The notes under the pieces: model-generated
What the model saw: only the letters and a program-made list of their open reading frames with translations
Database searches by the model: none
Told to the model about the DNA's origin: nothing
Assembly: GCA_017631215.1 (NCBI GenBank)
Contig: JAGBTR010000187.1
Coordinates: forward strand, 1-6,528
Direction of reading: 5' to 3'
DNA from: Clostridia bacterium
GTDB taxonomy: Bacteria > Bacillota > Clostridia > Oscillospirales > CAG-272
Length of the DNA stretch: 6,528 nucleotides
Position numbers and translations under genes: made by a program
In this document: piece after piece, positions 1-4,575 of the stretch
How positions within the stretch are numbered: position 1 is the stretch's first letter
Layout: each line of letters starts with the position of its first letter

Positions 1-584
1 ACGGTCACGCCCAGCTCCTCGTTGATCTTTTTGAGCGAGGACAAAAACTCGGCGGCGGCGATGGGGTCGAGCTGTGCGGTCGGCTCGTCAAGCACCAAAA
101 GGCGCGGCTGCATCACCATCACCGAGGCGAGGTTGAGCAGCTGCTTCTGACCGCCCGACAGCTCGGCCGTCGCGCGGTGGTACAGATCTCCAATGCCGAA
201 AAAGCCCGCGATCTCGGCCACGCGGCGGCGGATAACAGAGCTGCTCTCGCCCAGACTCTCCAGCCCAAACGCCAGCTCGTGCCACACCTTGTCCGTCACG
301 ATCTGCTCGCTCGGATGCTGGGAAACAAAGCCGACCTCGGCCACGCTCTGTCGCTCGTCGAGCGCGTCAAGCTCCTGCCCGTCCAAGCGGATGGAGCCGC
401 TCTGCTTGCCGTTCGGGCTCATCTGTCGCTTAAGCAGGCGCAAAAGCGTTGTCTTACCGCAACCCGACGCGCCGCACAGCACGACAAAATCGCCCTGCTC
501 CACGCAGAGGCTCACGTCGCAAAGAGCCGCTTCGTCGGCACCTGCGTAGGTAAAATTCAAATGCTTGATCTCAAGGTATGCCAC
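1..584 (-). CDS. ecfA: ECF transporter ATP-binding subunit (EcfA/CbiO-like), 3' end outside window
   Basis: This is an ABC ATPase that would power an energy-coupling-factor vitamin importer from the cytoplasmic face, with EcfT as its membrane partner. Reading from a GTG at 584 gives MAYLEIKHLNFTYAG, then Walker A GASGCGKTT (residues about 38-46), a Q-loop VSQHPSEQIV, the ABC signature LSGGQKQ, and Walker B LLVLDEP followed by the D-loop TAQLD. The SEQIVTD stretch after the Q-loop glutamine is typical of EcfA/CbiO ATPases. About 194 codons are present. The H-loop histidine and the C-terminal part lie past the left edge, so a longer fused double ATPase cannot be excluded. The GTG start is supported by an upstream AAAGGA and by the conserved N-terminal beta strand beginning there. 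The gene overlaps the end of ecfT by 28 bases in another frame, which implies translational coupling. Family assignment is firm; the transported substrate is inferred from the operon. Confidence 0.93.
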   Translation of the reverse strand, partial: MAYLEIKHLNFTYAGADEAALCDVSLCVEQGDFVVLCGASGCGKTTLLRLLKRQMSPNGKQSGSIRLDGQELDALDERQSVAEVGFVSQHPSEQIVTDKVWHELAFGLESLGESSSVIRRRVAEIAGFFGIGDLYHRATAELSGGQKQLLNLASVMVMQPRLLVLDEPTAQLDPIAAAEFLSSLKKINEELGVT

Positions 585-1438
585 AGTATCGTTTCCTTTA
601 CTTCCATTAGTATCGAGCCGCCGCAGAGCAACGTCAGCGCGGCGTAGAGGGCAAGGTCGGCAGGGCCGTGACCGACCGCACCGAGCGTGGGATAGTACGC
701 ATAATCCACGCCGCCGACAAGGACGAGCGCGATCACGGCGACCGCAAGAGCGAGGGTCAGCACGAGCAGGACTGCATCCGACGCCGTAAAGCGGAAGATC
801 GAATAGGCGGTGCGCCCGCGCAGCCCATAACCGCGCGCACGCATACTGTCGGCCGTTTCGATCGAGCCCTCAAGAGCACGCGAGACAAGCGCGGAAAAGA
901 CGCTTCCGCCGCGGCGCAGCTTGGCGACCGCACCGTCATCCGTCTCGGGTGCAAGGGCGCGCTGGGCATCGTCGATCTCGCGGTATTGCCGCTTGAGACG
1001 CGGGATGGCGGCGAGCGTCATCGAGAGAAGGAGCGACAGCTTGGGAATGATGCGACCGAACAGATAGATGAACTTATCACTCGTCATAATCTCGCTGTAG
1101 CAGGCGAACCAGTAGAACACGGCCGCGACCATCAGCGCAAAGGTGGCGCCATACACGATGGACTCCAGTGTGATGGGGGTATCGTTCAAAAACAGCACGA
1201 CCGTACTGCCCTTATGCGAAAGGATGGGGTTGAGCGCGGCGATGACGACCATCATCGGCAGGCTCCAAGTAAGGCTTTTGAGCAGTCGTCTGCCACCGCA
1301 AAGCGTGCCGTAAAGCGAGATGCCCGACAAAAAGCAAAGCCCAACAACGACGGGGTGCATCGTCACCATCGCAACGACAATGACGGACACGAAGTAGACA
1401 AAGGCGCAAATGGGATGCACGCGGTCAAGATATCTCAT
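557..1438 (-). CDS. ecfT: ECF transporter transmembrane subunit EcfT (CbiQ family)
   Basis: This is the 293-aa membrane scaffold of an energy-coupling-factor transporter; it links the ATPases to a substrate-binding S component. Hydrophobic segments lie at about 10-46 (probably two helices), 52-72, 92-112, 218-243 and 258-277. Between them is a long charged cytoplasmic region. It carries RLKRQYREIDDAQRAL (about 147-162) and SMRARGYG (198-205); the latter matches the Ala-Arg-Gly coupling-helix motif that EcfT proteins use to contact the ATPases. Length is near the usual 250-300 residues. The ATG overlaps the TGA of the upstream gene as ATGA (1435-1438), and a strong GGAGGTGA sits just upstream inside that gene, so the start is secure. 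The 3' end overlaps the ATPase gene. The promoter and B12 riboswitch far upstream are expected to control it. Cobalamin as cargo is inference. Confidence 0.92.
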   Translation of the reverse strand: MRYLDRVHPICAFVYFVSVIVVAMVTMHPVVVGLCFLSGISLYGTLCGGRRLLKSLTWSLPMMVVIAALNPILSHKGSTVVLFLNDTPITLESIVYGATFALMVAAVFYWFACYSEIMTSDKFIYLFGRIIPKLSLLLSMTLAAIPRLKRQYREIDDAQRALAPETDDGAVAKLRRGGSVFSALVSRALEGSIETADSMRARGYGLRGRTAYSIFRFTASDAVLLVLTLALAVAVIALVLVGGVDYAYYPTLGAVGHGPADLALYAALTLLCGGSILMEVKETILWHTLRSSI

Positions 1439-3048
1439 TCCGTCACCTCCCCGCCAACGTTCTCGCCCAGCGTTGTGGTGTAAAGGAAGGAGACACGGTC
1501 AGCGTCCTCAAGGATATAGGCGTCACAGCCGCGCGAGGGATGCACACCGTTGACGGTATACACCCAGCCCGACAGCTCGCCGAAATCAAATTCGTACAGA
1601 TTATTGATGCCGCGGACGTACCGCGACGAGCTATCGCCCACCGTACCGCCGTGCGCCTCCACCAGAATGCGGTGCTGTCGCGCGGCGCGGAGGAGCACGT
1701 CGTAAGCAGAGTCGCCCTCACAGAGCACGACCTCGGTCGCAGACAGCACCGCGCCGTCGGTTGGAATATGGTCGTCAAGTCCGGCCACGCTGTCACAGCG
1801 GATCTCGAGCGTGACCGCGCCGATCACCTTGCCCGTCTCGTCCGCCGCTCCGTAATACTCCTCGGGGGTCTGCACGCGCACGGTCAGGACGAGCACAACG
1901 GCAAGTCCAGCCACAACGATCGCAAGGCACGCGTCACGCACGCCCTTTTTCTTTTTGATCAAAAGGAGCAATGCCGCCCCGATCAGCGCGATCATACCGA
2001 TGCCAAGACAGACCCACAGCCGCGCGTCCGTGGAAGGGGGCTCGGGCGCGGCAGGATCGACCGCGGGGGTGTCGGGAATGGTCGAGGGATCGTAGCTCGC
2101 GCCCTCAAAAAGATAGAGGAAGGGCTGACCCATTTCGGCACGCCGCAGGGAAACCAGGGCACAAAGTGCTTGCGCGGTCGCGCTGACCGACACCGCCTCA
2201 CCCCTTCGGTGAGCATACCCGCCCTCAGCGTTCGCAAAGCCAAGAAGGGCATCCACGACGGTATGACCCTCTTGGATGAAGCGTTCATCCGCAAACGGAT
2301 CGATTCCCAGAGCGCACAGCGCCATCACGACCTGCGCACAGCTCTCGGCGTTGGATGCGCCGTAGCTTTCAAATGAACCGTCCGCGTGTTGCATATCGGA
2401 GAGACACACAAGCGCCTGCTCGATCGCCGTCTGCACGTCGCTTCGTGCGCGGTGGGGGGCAAGTGCTTGGAGAGCCATCGCGGTCACGTCGGCATTGGCG
2501 ACCTCACCCGAGACGGCATAGCCGCCGTCCGAAAGCCGCCGCGCGAGCAAGGCGTCGACCGCCCCGTCGGCGGTGTAGTCCTCCGAGGGTAGTCCGAGAT
2601 TGAGCAGATGCAGACCGAACACAAGGCTCATAATGCCCTGCTGACCGATCGAATCGCTCAAAGCGTCGCGCACCAAGGCGGTATTCTCGCGTCCCGCGGC
2701 GATCAGGGCAAGCGCGTACTTTTGTCGCGTCGAGGCACCGTTGGCGCGATGCTCGGCAAGATAACGCTCAAGTGCGTCGGCATAAGCGTCGAGCGACAGC
2801 GCTCCGTCATACTGCGACAGCGCGATCGCGTACCACTCGGCATCGATACCCGCACGCTCGGAAAGGCGACCGTCCAGCAAGGCTTGCAGCTCGCTGACGC
2901 CCGCCCGATCCAGCTCATAGGCAAGGATGCGCTCGATATGCTGTTGTATCTCCTCACAGCGGACACCGTCCGTCTGTGCCGCCGCACAGGGTACTGCCCC
3001 CAAAAGAAGGAGCAGCACCAGCACGGCGGACAAAAAACGCTTGATCAT
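1435..3048 (-). CDS. Membrane-tethered alpha/alpha-barrel plus DUF4430 protein, intrinsic factor/transcobalamin-like
   Basis: This is a putative extracellular cobalamin-capture protein of 537 aa. A signal peptide covers about residues 1-25 (MIKRF, hydrophobic core, AVPCAAA). Residues about 30-315 look like an alpha/alpha-barrel of the terpene-cyclase/prenyltransferase type: helical pairs separated by Gly-rich turns LSDGGYAV, HADGSFES and NAEGGYAH. A Pro/Asp/Ala linker (about 318-342) leads to two transmembrane helices (about 344-364 and 372-391) with IKKKKGVRD between them. The C-terminal 125 residues are a DUF4430 (transcobalamin-like C-terminal) domain with SGWVYTVNG and DADRVSFLY. By the positive-inside rule the KKKK turn is cytoplasmic, so both large domains face outward. 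Alpha barrel plus DUF4430 is the layout of intrinsic factor and transcobalamin, which clasp B12 between the two lobes; riboswitch control fits that role. B12 binding is inferred. A TTG at 3051 precedes the ATG at 3048 and is an alternative start; no clear ribosome binding site is seen, so coupling to the gene ending at 3052 is likely. Confidence 0.85.
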   Translation of the reverse strand: MIKRFLSAVLVLLLLLGAVPCAAAQTDGVRCEEIQQHIERILAYELDRAGVSELQALLDGRLSERAGIDAEWYAIALSQYDGALSLDAYADALERYLAEHRANGASTRQKYALALIAAGRENTALVRDALSDSIGQQGIMSLVFGLHLLNLGLPSEDYTADGAVDALLARRLSDGGYAVSGEVANADVTAMALQALAPHRARSDVQTAIEQALVCLSDMQHADGSFESYGASNAESCAQVVMALCALGIDPFADERFIQEGHTVVDALLGFANAEGGYAHRRGEAVSVSATAQALCALVSLRRAEMGQPFLYLFEGASYDPSTIPDTPAVDPAAPEPPSTDARLWVCLGIGMIALIGAALLLLIKKKKGVRDACLAIVVAGLAVVLVLTVRVQTPEEYYGAADETGKVIGAVTLEIRCDSVAGLDDHIPTDGAVLSATEVVLCEGDSAYDVLLRAARQHRILVEAHGGTVGDSSSRYVRGINNLYEFDFGELSGWVYTVNGVHPSRGCDAYILEDADRVSFLYTTTLGENVGGEVTE

Positions 3049-3051
3049 CAA

Positions 3052-3750
3052 TTACTTGACCGCAACCACGCAGACGGGCGGCACCAGCGTCAGCGTCTCG
3101 GACGTGGCACTGAGGGTATAGCTTCCCTTTTTGTCAAAGGACAGCGTAACCTTGCCCTCGGCATCGGTCGTGTAGGAGGTCGCCTCACCGTTGACCGTGA
3201 TGACGGCATCTGCCACGGGGGCGGTGACGAGATTCCACGCGGCGTCGTAGCCCACGTAGGTCAGCGTCAGCGTGACCTGCTCACCCTTGGCGGTCTCGAC
3301 CGCGCTTCTATCAAAATAGCTGTACACATCCGACCACGTCTCAAGGTCGCGATAGACGTAGGCATAGACGTGATCGCCCACGGCGACCGCATCGTAGAGG
3401 CTCATCGCAGAGGCATCGTTGACACAGTATCCATAGGCGCCGCTCGTGATGCCCCAGAGCTTCGTCATACTCAAGCCGTATTCCGTCTCTGCCGCGCCAA
3501 AGCCTGCCGCGGCACCGCCCTCATAGGCGGCATCGTGGGCGAGGACGAGCGCATCGCCAATGGTGGTCGCACCGTCACCGTCCGCATCGGACAGCGACAC
3601 CGCACGACGCACCAGCGCGAGTGAGCCGTCGGATATGGTAACGTAGATTGCGTTCTCGGGGATCTCGTCCTCATTTGCTTTGCAGGCAAACATACAAAGG
3701 CTGCCCAGCACCAGCAGCATCACCAGCGTCATCGAAATAATTCTTTTCAT
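3052..3750 (-). CDS. Secreted, possibly lipid-anchored protein with EF-hand-like loop and DUF4430-like segment
   Basis: A 232-aa exported protein of unknown function. The N-terminus is a signal peptide (MKRIISMTLVMLLVLGS) that ends in LCMFAC. Cys23 after MFA could be a weak lipobox cysteine, making it a lipoprotein, but the match is imperfect. Residues 55-66 read DADGDGATTIGD, an EF-hand/dockerin-type calcium loop with Asp at positions 1, 3, 5 and 12. After this come GAYGYCVNDAS (about 104-114) and GDHVYAYVY (125-133). These resemble the GWxYxVN and GDxVxxxY signature of DUF4430, so this half may be a second cobalamin-clasp-like beta domain. The C-terminal part (about 155-232) looks like an immunoglobulin/Big-type beta domain with TTDAEGKVTLSFDKKGSYTL. 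AAGGAG at 3758-3763, seven bases before the ATG, fixes the start. Its TAA sits directly against the start of the next gene. It is probably a partner of the intrinsic-factor-like protein; this is inference from position and motif. Confidence 0.82.
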   Translation of the reverse strand: MKRIISMTLVMLLVLGSLCMFACKANEDEIPENAIYVTISDGSLALVRRAVSLSDADGDGATTIGDALVLAHDAAYEGGAAAGFGAAETEYGLSMTKLWGITSGAYGYCVNDASAMSLYDAVAVGDHVYAYVYRDLETWSDVYSYFDRSAVETAKGEQVTLTLTYVGYDAAWNLVTAPVADAVITVNGEATSYTTDAEGKVTLSFDKKGSYTLSATSETLTLVPPVCVVAVK

Positions 3751-3757
3751 TGCTTTT

Positions 3758-3763
3758 CTCCTT
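3758..3763 (-). promoter_or_regulatory. Ribosome binding site of the secreted EF-hand-like protein
   Basis: AAGGAG lies seven bases upstream of the ATG at 3750, which supports that start. It lies in the 44-base gap after the 98-aa gene, so this gene can initiate translation independently. Confidence 0.8.
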
Positions 3764-3775
3764 AAAAATTAAAAT

Positions 3776-3791
3776 CTGCACCGTCTTGCAG
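3776..3791 (-). other. Small intergenic hairpin followed by a T-rich stretch
   Basis: On the minus strand a perfect 5-bp inverted repeat, CTGCA-AGACGG-TGCAG, is followed by ATTTTAATTTTT. It lies between the stop of the 98-aa gene and the ribosome binding site of the next gene. The stem is short and the T run is interrupted, so it could be a weak attenuator or an RNA processing/stability hairpin. It could also be chance. Confidence 0.35.
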
Positions 3792-3794
3792 GTG

Positions 3795-4091
3795 TCACGG
3801 CTCGGGCGGCGCTTGCCGCTCGGCCTTGCGTGAGGCGTTCCGTTTTCTCTTGGCACGGATGCGCCTCTGCACGTTTTTCTGCTTACGATCCTCATCAAGC
3901 GCGTCTCTCTCCTTGATACCCGCCGCCTCGAGGGCACGCGGCCAAGGACCGAGATGCGCCTTGATGGCAACCACCTCGGCATCGAAAAAATCCGAGCGCT
4001 TCGGGTACCGCATCTCGCCCATATCGGCAAGGGCATCCCGTTTGGCACAAAGCAGTGCCAGACAGTCCTCGCGTGTCAGCTTTTGCTCCAT
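3795..4091 (-). CDS. Small basic protein with HNH_repeat-like (homing endonuclease-associated) motif
   Basis: A 98-aa protein, the first gene after the B12 riboswitch terminator. Residues about 5-59 run TREDCLALLCAKRDAL, then a Pro/Asp-containing middle (YPKRSDF) and LGPWPRALEAAGI. This matches the layout of the homing-endonuclease-associated repeat: helix, 'P..sdf', helix, then 'fGsWn.AL.aAGl'. That fold is a small helical DNA-binding module. The C-terminal third (about 68-92) is extremely rich in Arg and Lys, as expected for nucleic-acid binding. No nuclease catalytic residues are present. A longer frame exists upstream, but GGAGGAGG at 4098-4105 is six bases before this ATG, and any upstream start would lie within or before the terminator hairpin. 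Its role in a B12 uptake operon is unknown; a regulator or a passenger gene are both possible. Confidence 0.75.
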   Translation of the reverse strand: MEQKLTREDCLALLCAKRDALADMGEMRYPKRSDFFDAEVVAIKAHLGPWPRALEAAGIKERDALDEDRKQKNVQRRIRAKRKRNASRKAERQAPPEP

Positions 4092-4097
4092 CCTTTT

Positions 4098-4105
4098 CCT
4101 CCTCC
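4098..4105 (-). promoter_or_regulatory. Ribosome binding site of the 98-aa gene
   Basis: GGAGGAGG lies six bases before the ATG at 4091 and six bases after the T run of the upstream terminator. It decides the start of the 98-aa gene against longer in-frame readings. Confidence 0.85.
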
Positions 4106-4111
4106 AAGCAC

Positions 4112-4148
4112 AAAAAAACGCCTTCATCTCCGAGTGGAGACAAAAGCG
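4112..4148 (-). terminator. Rho-independent terminator, expression platform of the B12 riboswitch
   Basis: On the minus strand CGCTTTTGTCTCC and GGAGATGAAGGCG form a continuous 13-bp stem, allowing G-U pairs, closed by the loop ACTC. Seven T residues follow directly (4112-4118). It lies between the cobalamin riboswitch and the first ribosome binding site, so premature termination when B12 is bound is the expected control mode. The riboswitch-terminator arrangement is established for B12 uptake genes in Firmicutes. The competing antiterminator was not resolved by eye. Confidence 0.85.
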
Positions 4149-4151
4149 CAA

Positions 4152-4223
4152 GCAGCAGACGGCATAGCTACACCGAGGGCGCAGAAAAAACACGCCCACA
4201 CAGAGCTACGGTCTGACGGCTGC
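4152..4223 (-). other. Long imperfect hairpin between riboswitch and terminator
   Basis: Several complementary segments nest within this part of the leader: 4152-4156 with 4219-4223 (GCAGC/GCTGC), 4157-4160 with 4211-4214, 4165-4169 with 4204-4208 (TAGCT/AGCTA), and an inner 4177-4181 with 4193-4197 (GGGCG/CGCCC). Together they suggest a structured arm between the aptamer and the terminator. It might take part in antitermination or simply space the two elements. No energy calculation was possible. Confidence 0.5.
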
Positions 4224-4254
4224 ACTTTTCTTCACCCAAAAATGTTGTAATGCC

Positions 4255-4370
4255 GCGCGTCACGGCAAGTATTCCGACTGATGGACGATGTCCAAACACG
4301 GTAATGGTGGTTGCGACGGATTTTCACCGAACTTCCCTCTCATCTGCCACGCGGCAGAACCGAAACGCGC
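4255..4370 (-). promoter_or_regulatory. Cobalamin (B12) riboswitch aptamer
   Basis: The minus strand shows the cobalamin aptamer core in order. A closing stem GCGCGT (4365-4370) pairs exactly with ACGCGC (4255-4260). A perfect hairpin CTGCC-GCGT-GGCAG follows (4344-4357). Next is the conserved GGGAAGTTCGGTGAAAATCC (4318-4337), then CGCAACCACC, then a small GGAC/GTCC hairpin (4283-4293). Last is the B12-box-like CAGTCGGAATACTTGCCG (4263-4280). It begins about 27 bases after the predicted transcript start. Such riboswitches bind cobalamins and repress B12 synthesis or uptake genes. The stretch between GGTGAAAATCC and the B12 box is compact, so the ligand subclass (adenosyl- or hydroxo/methyl-cobalamin) is not assigned. 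Confidence 0.92.
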
Positions 4371-4403
4371 TAACGTATGAAATTGTTGTCGATCGACACC
4401 CTC

Positions 4404-4432
4404 ATTGTAGCACAAAAATCTGCCAAAGTCAA
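4404..4432 (-). promoter_or_regulatory. Sigma-A-type promoter of the B12-regulated operon
   Basis: On the minus strand TTGACT (4427-4432), a 17-base spacer and TACAAT (4404-4409) form a near-consensus promoter. The TG one base before the -10 box makes it an extended -10 promoter. Transcription should start near 4397, placing the whole B12 aptamer, the intermediate hairpin and the terminator in a leader of about 300 bases. Confidence 0.85.
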
Positions 4433-4479
4433 GCCCTTGACGAATTTTGCAAATTTTTTTTGCGTTCCTTGCAATATCC

Positions 4480-4491
4480 TGATACTTATCA
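4480..4491. promoter_or_regulatory. Palindrome abutting the GH2 promoter -35 box
   Basis: TGATA-CT-TATCA is a perfect 5-2-5 inverted repeat that ends exactly where the -35 box of the glycosidase promoter begins. It lies between the two divergent promoters and could be a binding site for a regulator of the glycosidase gene. The site is short and AT-rich, so chance is possible. Confidence 0.35.
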
Positions 4492-4520
4492 TTGACAAGC
4501 GTTCCGCCTTTTAGTATAAT
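4492..4520 (+). promoter_or_regulatory. Consensus sigma-A promoter of the GH2 gene
   Basis: TTGACA (4492-4497), a 17-base spacer and TATAAT (4515-4520) match the vegetative promoter consensus at all twelve positions. Transcription should start near 4527, giving a leader of about 50 bases before the GH2 start codon. A promoter this strong normally needs repression, so an operator nearby would be expected. Confidence 0.9.
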
Positions 4521-4534
4521 ATGGATATCACCGA

Positions 4535-4548
4535 CACGTCGCGGCGTG
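4535..4548. promoter_or_regulatory. Near-palindrome just downstream of the GH2 transcription start (possible operator)
   Basis: CACGTCG-CGGCGTG is symmetric at six of seven positions and lies within about 20 bases downstream of the predicted transcript start. That is a typical place for a repressor operator. It is also a possible small RNA hairpin. No regulator gene is visible in the window. Confidence 0.3.
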
Positions 4549-4560
4549 CTCGCTGCAGTT

Positions 4561-4567
4561 AAGGAGG
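4561..4567 (+). promoter_or_regulatory. Ribosome binding site of the GH2 gene
   Basis: AAGGAGG lies eight bases before the ATG at 4576 and fixes the start of the glycosidase gene. Confidence 0.9.
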
Positions 4568-4575
4568 CATCTCTG

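Noticed and set aside
668..1483. 271-codon open frame on the plus strand
   Set aside because: Antisense to ecfT, which has clear transmembrane segments and the ARG coupling motif; the plus-strand reading is highly charged and featureless.
1540..2376. 278-codon open frame on the plus strand
   Set aside because: Antisense to the alpha-barrel/DUF4430 gene; no domain, no ribosome binding site, shadow-like composition.
2608..3624. 338-codon open frame on the plus strand
   Set aside because: It runs antisense across two minus-strand genes with signal peptides and recognised domains. Its composition (rich in Arg, His, Gln and Gly) is typical of antisense reading of GC-rich genes.
4092..4199. In-frame N-terminal extension of the 98-aa gene (36 more codons)
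   Set aside because: The extension would be encoded by the terminator hairpin and T run, and a strong ribosome binding site directly precedes the internal ATG at 4091.
4250..4495. Short open frame of 81 codons on the plus strand
   Set aside because: It runs antisense through the B12 riboswitch and over the minus-strand promoter, and has no ribosome binding site or recognisable motif.
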